Source of the DNA: G965250275 sp965250275
GTDB taxonomy: Bacteria > Pseudomonadota > Alphaproteobacteria > Rhodobacterales > Rhodobacteraceae
Assembly (NCBI GenBank): GCA_965250275.1
Contig: OZ252297.1
Coordinates: forward strand, 4,092,001 to 4,156,000
Direction: 5' to 3'
DNA: 64,000 bases
Shown: positions 44,215-54,235 of the stretch, piece by piece
Layout: every line of letters starts with the position of its first letter
How positions within the stretch are numbered: position 1 is the first letter of the stretch
Translations under genes and position numbers: made by a program
The notes under the pieces: model-generated
The model's database searches: none
What the model was told of the DNA's origin: nothing
Seen by the model: only the letters and a program-made list of their open reading frames with translations

Positions 44215-45834
44215 ATGCCCGAGGACTTCACCCGTATCGCGTCAGAGCGCGACGCCCATTCGCTGGCCGCGACGCCGGGACGCGATTTTGTTGGTCTGGA
44301 CCGCCCTGCTGGCGCGCCGCAGTTCAAAACCCCACCGCTCAAGGCGACACGCCCGCCCCGGTGCCCGCCGTTCGTCGAGGTTACCCATCCCGATCAGCTT
44401 CTTCCCTACCTGGAACACGTGGCCCAGCGCCCGTACAACCACGGCCTCAATGCGTGCTGGGACCTGAAGCCAGGCGAACGCGTGTTGTTGCGTGTGGACA
44501 ATTGGCACTCCGATCTCGTCATTCAGGCCTGCCAGAAGATCCTCGAAAAATACGGCGTCAGATACGAGATAAAGAAAATCGACCGGGGCCCGGTCCCACA
44601 ATGGATCGGCGCAGATGAGGTCGATTACTACCTTTTCCGCACCAAGGAACTGGCCGAGTGGATGGATTGGTGGGAAGAGGAGGAAAAGAAACAGCAGTAC
44701 GACAAGATTTTGATGGGGTATGGCGGCCCTGTGCTGGCTGAGCGCTTTATCAAGATTCAACGCATGCCCTTTATCACGCCGGAAATTCTGGCATCACCAG
44801 CCCACGCCATGCCAATCGAGGTCTTGAATGCCATCGATCGCTGGACCTGGGACCGCGTCCGCACCTGCAAGCGCGCCCGGATCACGGATCCCGAGGGCAC
44901 CGACCTCGAATTCACCAACCATGCAGGGTATTGGGACAGCAATCGCGAATTCTACAATGCCGATCTGACGGCCGCGACCTGGACCGGGAACGAACACTTT
45001 GGCAAGCAGTACCTGCCTGGTCACGTCACAGGACGTCCTTGGATGTTTCTGCCAGGCAAAGAAGACGGAAACGGCGTGATTGCCGGCACAACCAATCACA
45101 TTGCGCCTTGCGACTGGATGCAGTTGCACGTCGAGAACTCCAAGATCGTGCAGATCGACGAAGGCGGGGTTTTCGGTGACAAGCTTCGCGACGTGATGGA
45201 CCGCACAGCGGACATTCAGTACCCCACGTTTCCCGGCAAAGGCATCATGTATTGGTGGGAAGCTTCCATCGGCACCAACCCCCATGTACATCGCCCACGC
45301 CAGGACTTTCCCTCGGGCTTTGTGAACTGCCTTTACGAACGCGTAAGATCAGGCGTTATCCATATGGGCTTTGGCACTATCATCAGTTCCATGGCCGAGC
45401 GACAGGCGGCGCGAGCCGGGCACCTTGTCGGGCATTGGCACCTTCACCTCTATTTTCCGACCTACACAATGGAGCGCGAAGGCGACAATGAAACGCTGAT
45501 CGAAAATGGTCGTTTGGGAGCTTTGGACGATCCGGCCATTCGCAAGCTCTGCGCAAAGTATGGCGACGTTGACCTGTGGCTCGATGAATCCTGGAACCCG
45601 GCAGTGCCGGGCCTCAACATGGATGGTGATTACTGGGCGCATTACGGGCGCGATCCGTTGCATTGGGTCAAGACAGAACTTGAGGTCTGCCGCAACTACC
45701 ATCCCTTGTTCATGAAAATGACGGGCGCCGACGACAAGTATTGCCACGGTGAAGGAGCCAACTGGTGGAAGGGCGGATGCTGCAACCATAGCGGTGTCAC
45801 AGGTGGTGGATTACACGGCAATTGCTGCGGATAA
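44215..45834 (+). CDS. Diverged M29 aminopeptidase-like protein with Cys-rich tail
   Basis: 539 residues, not confidently assigned. Several stretches echo metallopeptidase family M29: LKPGERVLLRVDN near residue 84, ITDPEGTDLEF near 222, then EASIGTNPH, a GVIHMGFG block and a HWHLHLYFP region supplying metal-binding histidines. The last 30 residues hold five cysteines and three histidines (two CC pairs), a feature not usual for M29. It starts 12 bases after the lyase gene and is probably in its operon. A role on an amide or carboxylate substrate is conceivable; peptidase activity is only a guess. Confidence 0.6.
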   Translation: MPEDFTRIASERDAHSLAATPGRDFVGLDRPAGAPQFKTPPLKATRPPRCPPFVEVTHPDQLLPYLEHVAQRPYNHGLNACWDLKPGERVLLRVDNWHSDLVIQACQKILEKYGVRYEIKKIDRGPVPQWIGADEVDYYLFRTKELAEWMDWWEEEEKKQQYDKILMGYGGPVLAERFIKIQRMPFITPEILASPAHAMPIEVLNAIDRWTWDRVRTCKRARITDPEGTDLEFTNHAGYWDSNREFYNADLTAATWTGNEHFGKQYLPGHVTGRPWMFLPGKEDGNGVIAGTTNHIAPCDWMQLHVENSKIVQIDEGGVFGDKLRDVMDRTADIQYPTFPGKGIMYWWEASIGTNPHVHRPRQDFPSGFVNCLYERVRSGVIHMGFGTIISSMAERQAARAGHLVGHWHLHLYFPTYTMEREGDNETLIENGRLGALDDPAIRKLCAKYGDVDLWLDESWNPAVPGLNMDGDYWAHYGRDPLHWVKTELEVCRNYHPLFMKMTGADDKYCHGEGANWWKGGCCNHSGVTGGGLHGNCCG

Positions 45835-46108
45835 GCCAGACTGCCTGTTACGGCGGCGATTACGCGAAAATCGCGCATTTCGCCCCCAATTGTTTTTGAA
45901 AACGATACAAATCCATTGCCAAATGGCGTGAGCGGCGTTTCAATTTGGCCAATAAATTGGCTCTGCACCATAGGTCTGTACACAACTCGAGGTCGTGTGA
46001 CATGATTAAAGGTGTTTTCTGCGTGTCCTTTAGGTATTTTGACTTACGTAAAAATTGAGTTTTCCCACGCGTTGGCTCTGCCCGCGCCCCAATCGATGAA
46101 CGAACCCC
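45835..46108. other. Non-coding interval, AT-richer than surroundings
   Basis: The 274 bases between the M29-like gene and the radical SAM gene contain TTGACT (46038-46043), a possible -35 element, in an AT-richer stretch, but no clear -10, operator or RNA structure. An ATG at 46096 begins a seven-codon frame (see the radical SAM entry). Confidence 0.4.
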
Positions 46109-47104
46109 TTGTTGAGTAGTTTTCGTTCCCTTGCAGTTCTACGAGAAGCGATCTGGTGTTACGTCTGGATCGATCTTCGCGCGCGCGTGCTGGCGCCCGG
46201 GTCCCGGCTGCGTTTCATCGGACCTGTGTTGCGCAAGTACGAAGTCTGGCGCGTATCGGATCGCGCCACTGCCTTGCTCGGGCATCGCTGGACACGGTCG
46301 CCGCGGCGGATCGAGATTGATCTGACCTACGTGTGCAACATGCGGTGCAACGACTGCAATCGGTCGGTGACACAGGCACCGTCCAACATGCAGTTGACCA
46401 AAGCGGACATCGACACCTTCATCTCCGACAGCATCGTAGCAAATGCGGAATGGGAACTCGTACGCTTGCTCGGGGGTGAACCGACCCTGCATCCCGAGTT
46501 CTTTGCCATTCTGGATGCCTTGCGGGCCTACCGCGATGCCCATCGACCTGAATTGGTGATCGAAGTGATCTCCAACGGCCATGGCCCACGGGTCAACGCC
46601 GTGCTGGAAAAGATACCGGGCGATATCAAACTGACCAATACGGCAAAGCTGAGCGATGATCAGCCCATCCACCATGCCTTCAACCGCGCGCCCTGCGATC
46701 GGCCTGAACATGCTGGCAGTGACTTTTCGAATGGCTGTTTCGTGACCGAATACAGCGGCACGGGCCTGACGCCGATGGGCTACTATCACTGTGCAGTGGC
46801 CGGAGGAATCGACCGGATATTCAGAGAGGGGCTGGGTCGGGAAGCTTTGCCGGCCTCAGACGACGAGATGCGGGCGGAGATGGCCGCACTCTGCCGCCTG
46901 TGCGGTCATTTCACCGCGCAATTGGAAGCGGTTCCCGACGAAGAGCGAGTCAGCCCGACCTGGAAAGAGGCCTATGCCGCTTGGGCGGAAAGACAAAAGA
47001 CGGGGCGCACCGGCATCAGCCGCGAAAGAGTACCGCCGGGGCGTTTGCACCAGCCCGAGCCCGCATTGCCCGAAGGCAAACCGCGCCGCAGCGGCCGGCT
47101 ATAG
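46109..47104 (+). CDS. Radical SAM protein
   Basis: About 331 residues. The radical SAM cluster motif is CNMRCNDC (Cx3Cx2C) preceded by RIEIDLTYV, and LLGGEPTLHPEF is the second family motif. C-terminal cysteines (YYHCAV and LCRLCGHF) may hold an auxiliary cluster, as in SPASM-like enzymes. No partner gene indicates the product. The start is uncertain: the frame opens only at TTG codons (46109, 46112). An ATG at 46096 would be in frame if the run CCCC at 46105-46108 were one base shorter, so a frameshift is possible. Confidence 0.8.
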   Translation: MLSSFRSLAVLREAIWCYVWIDLRARVLAPGSRLRFIGPVLRKYEVWRVSDRATALLGHRWTRSPRRIEIDLTYVCNMRCNDCNRSVTQAPSNMQLTKADIDTFISDSIVANAEWELVRLLGGEPTLHPEFFAILDALRAYRDAHRPELVIEVISNGHGPRVNAVLEKIPGDIKLTNTAKLSDDQPIHHAFNRAPCDRPEHAGSDFSNGCFVTEYSGTGLTPMGYYHCAVAGGIDRIFREGLGREALPASDDEMRAEMAALCRLCGHFTAQLEAVPDEERVSPTWKEAYAAWAERQKTGRTGISRERVPPGRLHQPEPALPEGKPRRSGRL

Positions 47105-47142
47105 CCCAAAGATCGGCGTCCGGGCGACAACTCACGGCAACT

Positions 47143-47877
47143 TCAATGACGGAACAAGGTTCCTGGCGCATCTGTTGGCGGCGCCACGTCAAGCGCGCGG
47201 CAGACGGCATGGATCATTGCCTGATTTGACGTCACCACAGGCTTACCTGTGGCCTCCTCGAGGCGCTCGATGATTTCGACCGAGCGCATGTCGGTGCAGC
47301 TCAGAACCAAAGCTTCGACTTCGGGGCCATTTGCCCGCATCGCGAGATCAAAGACTTCCGCCGGTGTCAGTTCCCCCTGCCCATAGTTGTCCAGAACACG
47401 CCCGATATCGGCCCGGTTGACGGTTTCAATCCCCGCGGAGGCCAGAAAGTCGACGGCCTGGTCGTTGATCTGTCCCAAATAGGGTGACGCAAATCCGATG
47501 CGCTTGACGCCCAGCGCCCGAATCCCGGCGACCAGCGCGCCAGCGGCCGTGATCGACACAGCGCCGGAAACTGCGATCTTCCGCGCAAGATCGGCATCAA
47601 AGGCCGCGCCATGCGTAAGGGTCGCGGAGGTGCATCCATAAAGGATGGCTGCTGGTCTGACGCCGCCAATCAGCCGCAGCGCCTGCGAGAGGTCGGCGGC
47701 CCCAAGTCCCGCCATCTGCGCCGAGCCCGGCACTTCATCGGCGTCGTAGTCTCCCAACCGCTCAAAATGCATCGTGCATCCTTGCGGGCACAGCGCGCCC
47801 ATGTCCGGCTCAAGGTTGGTGTTGGTGAAAGGCACAAGGACCCCGATTTTGGGTCCACTTCTGTCCTGTGGTTTCAT
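47143..47877 (-). CDS. Asp/Glu/hydantoin racemase superfamily protein (maleate isomerase-like)
   Basis: 244 residues from the ATG at 47877, which overlaps the upstream stop (ATGA). The two cysteines used for acid-base chemistry are in YGCTSAT (Cys82) and LSCTDMR (Cys194). The arrangement is closer to maleate isomerase/arylmalonate decarboxylase than to amino-acid racemases. It ends the minus-strand operon with the hydantoinase genes and a HisC-like aminotransferase. A hydantoin racemase role is possible from context, but the FTNTNLEPDM start favours the maleate-isomerase branch. Confidence 0.82.
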   Translation of the reverse strand: MKPQDRSGPKIGVLVPFTNTNLEPDMGALCPQGCTMHFERLGDYDADEVPGSAQMAGLGAADLSQALRLIGGVRPAAILYGCTSATLTHGAAFDADLARKIAVSGAVSITAAGALVAGIRALGVKRIGFASPYLGQINDQAVDFLASAGIETVNRADIGRVLDNYGQGELTPAEVFDLAMRANGPEVEALVLSCTDMRSVEIIERLEEATGKPVVTSNQAMIHAVCRALDVAPPTDAPGTLFRH

Positions 47878-48932
47878 TCTGCAGCTCCCGTGACGATGTC
47901 GGCAACGCTTTGCATGACAGTGGCCGGACCGATCGTTGCGCGCAAACAATGGGCAAGCCCGTATCCGGACATGCCGCGTGCGAGAAAGCCAGATGAGCGC
48001 AGTTCGCCAGCGGCCCGATCGGCTGACGCGCTGTCTTCGAATGGCAAAAGAACAAAATTGGTATGGCTGGGTGGCGTCGCAAATCCAGCGGCCATCAGCC
48101 TCGATTGAAACTGCTCTCGAATGTCCGTTGTCATTGTGACGGTCTCGCGCATGTATGCTTGATCGCGCACTGCCGCCGCGGCAGCGGATTGCGCGGGGCC
48201 AGAGACGTTGTTGGGATTCAGAAGCTTTCGCATCTCGCGGCCGATCGCTTCTGGGAACGCGCCCCAGCCAACGCGAAACCCTGCCATTCCATAGGCCTTT
48301 GAAAGCGTGCGGAAAACCATTGTATTGCCGCGAGAGACCAAATTCAGGATTTGGCTGTGATCTTGTGCGTCAAATTCGGCATAGGCCTGATCAATAGCCA
48401 GCAGAATGTCAGGCTGCAATTGGTCTCGCAGCTTGACCAGCGCTGCGTTTGCAATGCGCGTGCCTGTCGGGTTTCCGGGGTTGCAGAGAAACACGATGCG
48501 AGTTCGGTCCGTGACCTTGGCCAGAACCGCTTCGGGGCTGACGCAAAAATTTTCCTCCGGCGCGACCAAGTATTGTGAACCTGCCTGCGCACAGGCTGTC
48601 TCGAGATAGAGGTACCCATACGCGCTGCCCACAACGTCATCCCCCGGTCCCGAAAACGCGCGGATTAAGGCGCCAATCAGTTCCATCGAACCCGCGCCGC
48701 AAAGGATGTTATTCGGATCGACTTGATGCACATCGGACAGCGCAGATCGCAGATCGACCCAATCGGGATCAGGATAGAGCTGGCCCTCCCGCAGAGACTT
48801 TTCCGCTGCGGTGAAGGCCATCGGACTTGGTCCGCGCAGACTTTCGTTCTGTGCGAGAGAGAACAACAACGGGTCCAGATCAGCCAAGACATAAGGAGCC
48901 ATGGCGGCAACCGAGGGCACCGCGCGGATCAT
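47874..48932 (-). CDS. HisC-like class I/II aminotransferase
   Basis: 352 residues, the size of histidinol-phosphate aminotransferases. PLP-site features are CNPGNPTGT, the aspartate DQAYAEF, and the lysine in TLSKAYGMAGFRVGW. Because it lies between hydantoinase B and a racemase-family gene, a catabolic amino acid is a better guess for its substrate than histidinol phosphate. It overlaps both neighbours by 4 bases. The N-terminus is slightly short compared with some HisC proteins but complete. Confidence 0.86.
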   Translation of the reverse strand: MIRAVPSVAAMAPYVLADLDPLLFSLAQNESLRGPSPMAFTAAEKSLREGQLYPDPDWVDLRSALSDVHQVDPNNILCGAGSMELIGALIRAFSGPGDDVVGSAYGYLYLETACAQAGSQYLVAPEENFCVSPEAVLAKVTDRTRIVFLCNPGNPTGTRIANAALVKLRDQLQPDILLAIDQAYAEFDAQDHSQILNLVSRGNTMVFRTLSKAYGMAGFRVGWGAFPEAIGREMRKLLNPNNVSGPAQSAAAAAVRDQAYMRETVTMTTDIREQFQSRLMAAGFATPPSHTNFVLLPFEDSASADRAAGELRSSGFLARGMSGYGLAHCLRATIGPATVMQSVADIVTGAAE

Positions 48933-50575
48933 GCTCCGTACTCCTCTCGCGCCGCCAAGTGGCTCACCAAACCCTGCGCAACGTCCCGCGCCAAAGCCTC
49001 GGGGTCGCGGTGTTCTGGCGGTCCATACCCCCCGCCGCCAGGCGTATCCAGCACGAGGGTCTCGCCCGGTTCGATTCTCAGTTCACATTTGCCGGGAATG
49101 TCCTCCGCCCGTCCCGAAACACGCACGCGACCGGGATATCCGGGGTGTCCGCCGGAGCGGCCGGCGGCAGGGGTCTTGATCCGTTCAAGCGATAGAAAAA
49201 CAAGAAATGGTTTGTCGATTGCGGACGCGATCTCGATCTGCTGGCCCAGGCCACCACGGTATTGCCCCGCCCCGCCAGAATCCGTCAGCAACTCGCGGCG
49301 CCACACTGTCACGGGCGCGACGGCCTCTGTGATCTCCACCTGACTGCCGAAGACGCCCGAAGGATAGGCCGTCGCAGACAGACCGTCGCTATACGGTCGG
49401 GCGCCCGTGCCTCCGTTGTGCACCAGTTCCAGTGCAAATTGCCGCCCCCTCGTATCCACCGCTTCGGGCACATGGCGCAGCGGCAGATCGTACATGCAGG
49501 AGGCGCCCTCGGCCGGAACGCGGTCTGGCAGAGCCTGGTGCAGGCAGCCCAGCACCAAATCAGGCGTCAGCTGCCCAATCGTGTGGCGCATCGCAACAGG
49601 CGCCGGGCGCTGCGCATTGAGGATACATCCCGGCGGGCCCGTGACCCGAAACGGAGCGAGCGACCCGGCATTGTTCGGGATGTCGGCGCCGATGATGCAA
49701 CGCATCGCGAACACGGAATAGGCAGCGGCATAGTTCAGCGGCACGTTGATACCTTTTGATGAGCAGCCTGACGTGCCTTCGAAATCGAGATGGACGTGAT
49801 CATCCGCGATGGTCAGTGCTGCATGCAGTTCCAGTTCCCGCTCGTACCCGTCCACCCGAAGTGTGTTGTGGTAGACCCCTTTGGGCACCTCCGCGATCGC
49901 CGCCAGGGTGCCGCGTCGTGATACATCGAAAATGTAAGTGGCCAACTCCCGCAGGTCCGGCAGATCAAAGTCCTTCATCATGCCGACAAGCCGCGCCGCG
50001 CCCGCCTCGCAACACGCGATCAGAGCATAGATATCCCCCTCGTTGGCGATCGGTTCGCGCGAGTTGGCCCGCACAATGTCCATGAGGAGCGGGTTCAGTT
50101 CTCCCGCATCGACAAGTTTGCAGGGCGGAATCAACAACCCTTCATCAAAGACATCGGACCCTTCGGGCCCCATGCCCCGTCCCCCAAGATCTACCAGATG
50201 AGACGTGCAGGACGTGTACCCGATCACTTGCCCATCCAGAAAGACGGGCATCACCAGCAGAAAGTCGTTCAGATGCCCGGACGCCAGCCAAGGGTCATTG
50301 GTCATGTAGATGTCGCCGGGTCGCATGGTCTGTTTCAGGAAACGCGATCTCAAGGACTGAACCGCGGCTGCCATGGTGTTGATATGGCCCGGTGTTCCGG
50401 TGACGGCCTGCACCAGCATCTGACCTTCGGCGTCGAAGATGCCCGCCGAAATATCCCCGCATTCGCGCACGATCGGCGAAAACGCGGCACGGATCAGCGT
50501 TTGTCCCTGCTCTTCGACAACAGCCAGCAAGCGGTTCCACATCGTTTGAAGTTTCGCGGGGGATTGCGAGGGCAT
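48929..50575 (-). CDS. hyuB: Hydantoinase B / oxoprolinase family protein
   Basis: 548 residues of the HyuB family, which with HyuA forms an ATP-dependent hydantoinase or oxoprolinase that opens a cyclic amide ring. Seen are the N-terminal SPIVRECGDISAGIFDAEGQ, the middle YTSCTSHLVDLGGRGMG, and the glycine-rich GGAGQYRGGLGQ and DTPGGGGYG ends. It starts 3 bases after hyuA and overlaps the aminotransferase gene. Whether the substrate is N-methylhydantoin, hydantoin or 5-oxoproline cannot be read from the sequence. Confidence 0.92.
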   Translation of the reverse strand: MPSQSPAKLQTMWNRLLAVVEEQGQTLIRAAFSPIVRECGDISAGIFDAEGQMLVQAVTGTPGHINTMAAAVQSLRSRFLKQTMRPGDIYMTNDPWLASGHLNDFLLVMPVFLDGQVIGYTSCTSHLVDLGGRGMGPEGSDVFDEGLLIPPCKLVDAGELNPLLMDIVRANSREPIANEGDIYALIACCEAGAARLVGMMKDFDLPDLRELATYIFDVSRRGTLAAIAEVPKGVYHNTLRVDGYERELELHAALTIADDHVHLDFEGTSGCSSKGINVPLNYAAAYSVFAMRCIIGADIPNNAGSLAPFRVTGPPGCILNAQRPAPVAMRHTIGQLTPDLVLGCLHQALPDRVPAEGASCMYDLPLRHVPEAVDTRGRQFALELVHNGGTGARPYSDGLSATAYPSGVFGSQVEITEAVAPVTVWRRELLTDSGGAGQYRGGLGQQIEIASAIDKPFLVFLSLERIKTPAAGRSGGHPGYPGRVRVSGRAEDIPGKCELRIEPGETLVLDTPGGGGYGPPEHRDPEALARDVAQGLVSHLAAREEYGA

Positions 50576-50578
50576 GCG

Positions 50579-52660
50579 TCACTCTCCGTTGGGTTTTCGA
50601 CTAAGGACGAGATTCCCCGCCCCATCGACTTGTGCTTCAAAATCTGACGCCACGAAGGTTGTTGTTTGGGGTTCGGTGATCAGGGCCGGGCCGTCGATGT
50701 GCTGTCCGGGTTCCAGCGACGCGCGCGGGATACAGTTCGCTTCGACTTCTGCACCGCTCACATCGCACCAGACCGAAATGGGGTGCGCGGACCATTCCTG
50801 CGTATCGCCGCGCAAGGTGGCTTGTTGAACCGGCGACTCCGGATTGGTGGTAACGCGAACCGCCCAATTCAGGATTTCGATGGCCATACCCGGAACGGGA
50901 CGGGAAAACTGGCGTGAATAAGCTGCTTCGAACACATCGGACAGCGAACCGAGGTCGGCGGCTTCCAAGACCCGGTCAGGCAGCGCGATTTCGATCTCAT
51001 GCCCCTGTCCATGATATCGCATAAAGGCACTGCGGGTTTCTTGCAGAGCGCCATACGGCGCGCCCTGCCGGACAACGCGTGTGGCTTCCTCGATCATCAC
51101 ATCCAGCAAGGTGTTTACCGCATCGGTGTCGAGCGTTTCTAACCATTCGTAACGGCTGCGCACGATCTCGTAGGAGACAGGAGCGTGCAGGAACCCCACT
51201 GCGGACCCGACACCGGGATCTTTGGGGATCAAAACATGGCGGACCCCCGCGCTACGGGCGACCCGACAGGCGTGCACCGGGCCATTGCCACCAAAAGCGA
51301 TCATCGTGCGCGGCTCTAAGTCTGCGCCAGATTCCACCGCATGCATGCGCGCAGCGCTGGCCATGCTTTCGTCAACGACATCGCTGATGCCCTGGGCAGC
51401 ACCAATTGCATCCAATTGCAGTGCTGCGCCAACCTGGGTCTCAAGCGCGTGCTTCGAGGCCGCGATATCCAGACTGAACTGCCCTTCGGCAAATCCATCG
51501 GCCGGGATGTACCCCAGTGCTATGTCGGCATCTGTGACAGTGGGGTCCGTGCCTCCGCGCCCGAACCCGACCGGACCGGGTTCAGAACCTGCGCTTTTTG
51601 GCCCGACTGTCAGGCGTCCGAGGCGGTCCGTGGACGCGATCGAGCCGCCACCTGCTCCGATCTCGATCATTTCGACAACCGGTATGCGGACAGGCATCCC
51701 CGATCCTTTGACAAACCGGGCTGCACGGGCAATTTCGAACTGGCGCGACGTTCGGGGCTGGCTGTTGTCGATCAGGCAGAGCTTTGCGGTGGTCCCACCC
51801 ATGTCGAAGGACAAAACCTGGTCGAGTCGACATGCGCGCGCGACACGTGCCGCTAGAATAGCGCCGCCGGCAGGTCCGGATTCGACCAGTCGGATTGGGA
51901 AACGCGCCGCCGTGTCGAGGGTGGTCATACCTCCGCCGGCTGTCATCATCAGGATCGGGCATCTCAGACCCGCCGATAGAAAGCCCTGTTCCAATGTGCC
52001 CAGATATTGCGCCATCAGCGGCTGAACAAAAGCATTGGCGACTGTCGTGCAGAGACGGTCAAACTCGCGCGCTTCCGGGCTGACGTCTGAGGAAAGAGAG
52101 ATCGCCAGATCAGGCCGCAACGCTCCAAGCAGGTCACGTAATCGTTGTTCGTGATCCGCGTTTGCATAGGAATGCATCAGGCAGATCGCGACAGCCTCCA
52201 CATCGCCGAGGGACTGCGCCAGACCCGCCACTCCATCCTCATCCAAGGGCACGAGTTCATTGCCGCGCGCGTCCATCCGCCCGGAGATTGTAAAGCTACG
52301 CTCGCGCGGGACCAGAAGTTCGGGCTTTTCCAATGCAATGTCGTACTGGCTGTAACGGCGCTCGTAGGCGATCTCCAGAATGTCCCGGAAACCTTCGGTT
52401 GTGACGGTTGCGACCTTCGCGCCACGACGCTCGATCAAGGCATTGGTCGCCAGGGTCGTTCCGTGGATGAACCGCGCAACGTCTTCCATATTGCGCCCCG
52501 CTTCGCCCAGCGCCCGCCGCGCGCCCGCCAATGCGGCCTCCGCAGGGTCCTGATGGGAGGTGAGCGTCTTGGTTGCCGCCAGGATATGACTATCCTCCAT
52601 GACAACAGAGTCCGTGAATGTTCCGCCGATATCGATCGCAAGGCGCAAATCTGATGACAT
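50579..52660 (-). CDS. hyuA: Hydantoinase A / oxoprolinase family protein
   Basis: 693 residues of the HyuA family, the ATP-binding partner of HyuB. The N-terminal phosphate loop is DIGGTFTDSV (about residues 10-19), then HGTTLATNALIERRGA; the middle has SFDMGGTTAKLCLI and the C-terminal half FGGNGPVHACRVA. The length is normal. It heads the operon hyuA-hyuB-aminotransferase-racemase on the minus strand and is divergent from a class V aminotransferase, with 290 bases between the starts. Confidence 0.93.
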   Translation of the reverse strand: MSSDLRLAIDIGGTFTDSVVMEDSHILAATKTLTSHQDPAEAALAGARRALGEAGRNMEDVARFIHGTTLATNALIERRGAKVATVTTEGFRDILEIAYERRYSQYDIALEKPELLVPRERSFTISGRMDARGNELVPLDEDGVAGLAQSLGDVEAVAICLMHSYANADHEQRLRDLLGALRPDLAISLSSDVSPEAREFDRLCTTVANAFVQPLMAQYLGTLEQGFLSAGLRCPILMMTAGGGMTTLDTAARFPIRLVESGPAGGAILAARVARACRLDQVLSFDMGGTTAKLCLIDNSQPRTSRQFEIARAARFVKGSGMPVRIPVVEMIEIGAGGGSIASTDRLGRLTVGPKSAGSEPGPVGFGRGGTDPTVTDADIALGYIPADGFAEGQFSLDIAASKHALETQVGAALQLDAIGAAQGISDVVDESMASAARMHAVESGADLEPRTMIAFGGNGPVHACRVARSAGVRHVLIPKDPGVGSAVGFLHAPVSYEIVRSRYEWLETLDTDAVNTLLDVMIEEATRVVRQGAPYGALQETRSAFMRYHGQGHEIEIALPDRVLEAADLGSLSDVFEAAYSRQFSRPVPGMAIEILNWAVRVTTNPESPVQQATLRGDTQEWSAHPISVWCDVSGAEVEANCIPRASLEPGQHIDGPALITEPQTTTFVASDFEAQVDGAGNLVLSRKPNGE

Positions 52661-52950
52661 AGATGAAGCTTTGAACTGGAATGCGGGAAGGGTGGCGCGG
52701 ACTAGGCCGGCTTACCTTCCGGTCAGATCGCAGCCCGTCGCCCGACGGTTGGTCACGTCGAGAACCAAGACCGGGCCCAAACCCGGGAAAAGAGGCGAAT
52801 CACAGGTCATGCGTCCAGCTTAAGCCGGAAACTGCGTTCGTTTGGTTCATTTGCGACACCAGACGCGGCGCAACCCGAGCAAATGGCACTTGCGTGTTCG
52901 GAGCCTCGCCTCAAAAGTGCAGCGCGGCGCCGAACCGCAAGGAGATTCCA

Positions 52951-54207
52951 ATGATCGCTGAAACCCCCGGCTTGCTGAACGCCGTTCGAGACCGATTTGC
53001 GCATGTCGATACATGCCCGTTTGAAGGGCCACGCGTGTTCTTTGAAAACGCGGGCGGTGCGCTGCGCCTGAAATCTGTCATCGACACTTCGGCGGTCTAC
53101 GCCGGTTATCCAGACAATCAAGGCCGCGACAACGGCGCCTCGCGCGCCCTGATGGCGACCATTGCCAAAGGCAAGGAGGATGCAAGGCGGTTTTTCAATG
53201 CCGAGGGCGGTCAGGTGTTTGTGGGCGAAAGCGGGACCGAAGTGCTGTTTCGCCTGATCCGCACAGCCGCTTTCGGCGCACAGGACGGCGGTGTTTTGGT
53301 GGGCAGCACGCTGGAACATCCGGCGACCCGAAGCGCGATGACCCGATGGGCCAAGGCAACCGGTCGCCCTCTGGTGCAGGTTCCGCATGACTACGAAACT
53401 GGCACGGTCGATGCCGAAGCCTATCGCGAGAGGCTGACTCCCGATGTGCGCGTGGCGACGATTGTTCAAACATCACCGGTGACCGGCATTGCCGTGGACG
53501 TCCCAGCCGTGGTCGACGCAATCCGAAGTGTCGCACCGGACGCCTTTATCATTCTTGACGGTATCCAGCATGCAAGCCACGGGCATATCGACCTGCAGGC
53601 CTACGGTGTCGATGGGTTCGCGGTTTCGCCCTACAAGGTGTTCTCCCGGCACGGGTACGGGCTCGGCTGGGCGTCGGACAAGCTGACCGAAACGACCAAA
53701 GAACAGATCATCGGTGGCCCGGAGGAGAACTGGGAACTGGGCACCCGGGACGCTGGCAGTTACGCTACATTTTCTGATGTCGTCGCCTATTTCGAATGGC
53801 TGGGGGCACAGGTGTCCGACGCGACCTCGGCTCGGGCCCGCATCGAGGCGGCCGGGGCAGCCATTCACGCACATGAAGCCAGCCTTGTCTATGGCATGCT
53901 TCATGGAACCGGGAACCAGCGTGGGCTCGCAGAGATGCCCGGGGTAACGATCATCGGCGGCGTTGAGAATGCTGGCCGTGAGGGGTTGGTGTCGCTCAGG
54001 CTGGACAAGATGGCCTCAGCGGATCTGGTGCGCTTTTTGGCAGCGCGCGGTATTCGGGTGCATATACGCAAGGACGATCATTACTCCGGCAACATTCTGG
54101 GGCCACTCGGATGGGAGGATTGCGTGCGGGTGTCCTTGTGCCACTACAACTCGGAGCAGGAAGTGGCAGCCTTCCTTACGGCAATGAACGAGGCCTGTGA
54201 CGTCTGA
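52951..54207 (+). CDS. Class V aminotransferase (cysteine desulfurase-like)
   Basis: 418 residues from the ATG at 52951, preceded by AAGGAG; the frame is open from 52681 but that part is Arg-rich and unlikely. Fold-type I PLP features are the SGTEVLFRLI segment, ILDGIQHASHGHIDL, and the PLP lysine in SPYKVFSRHG. Cysteine desulfurase-like members outside isc/suf clusters often act as lyases or transaminases on modified amino acids. It is divergent from hyuA and convergent with the amidase, which suggests the same pathway. Confidence 0.88.
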   Translation: MIAETPGLLNAVRDRFAHVDTCPFEGPRVFFENAGGALRLKSVIDTSAVYAGYPDNQGRDNGASRALMATIAKGKEDARRFFNAEGGQVFVGESGTEVLFRLIRTAAFGAQDGGVLVGSTLEHPATRSAMTRWAKATGRPLVQVPHDYETGTVDAEAYRERLTPDVRVATIVQTSPVTGIAVDVPAVVDAIRSVAPDAFIILDGIQHASHGHIDLQAYGVDGFAVSPYKVFSRHGYGLGWASDKLTETTKEQIIGGPEENWELGTRDAGSYATFSDVVAYFEWLGAQVSDATSARARIEAAGAAIHAHEASLVYGMLHGTGNQRGLAEMPGVTIIGGVENAGREGLVSLRLDKMASADLVRFLAARGIRVHIRKDDHYSGNILGPLGWEDCVRVSLCHYNSEQEVAAFLTAMNEACDV

Positions 54208-54235
54208 TCAGACGGCGCGGCCATTCGTCGCTCAA

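Noticed and set aside
52681..52950. N-terminal extension of the class V aminotransferase
   Set aside because: Arg/Pro-rich without family content, and a strong AAGGAG site sits before the ATG at 52951.
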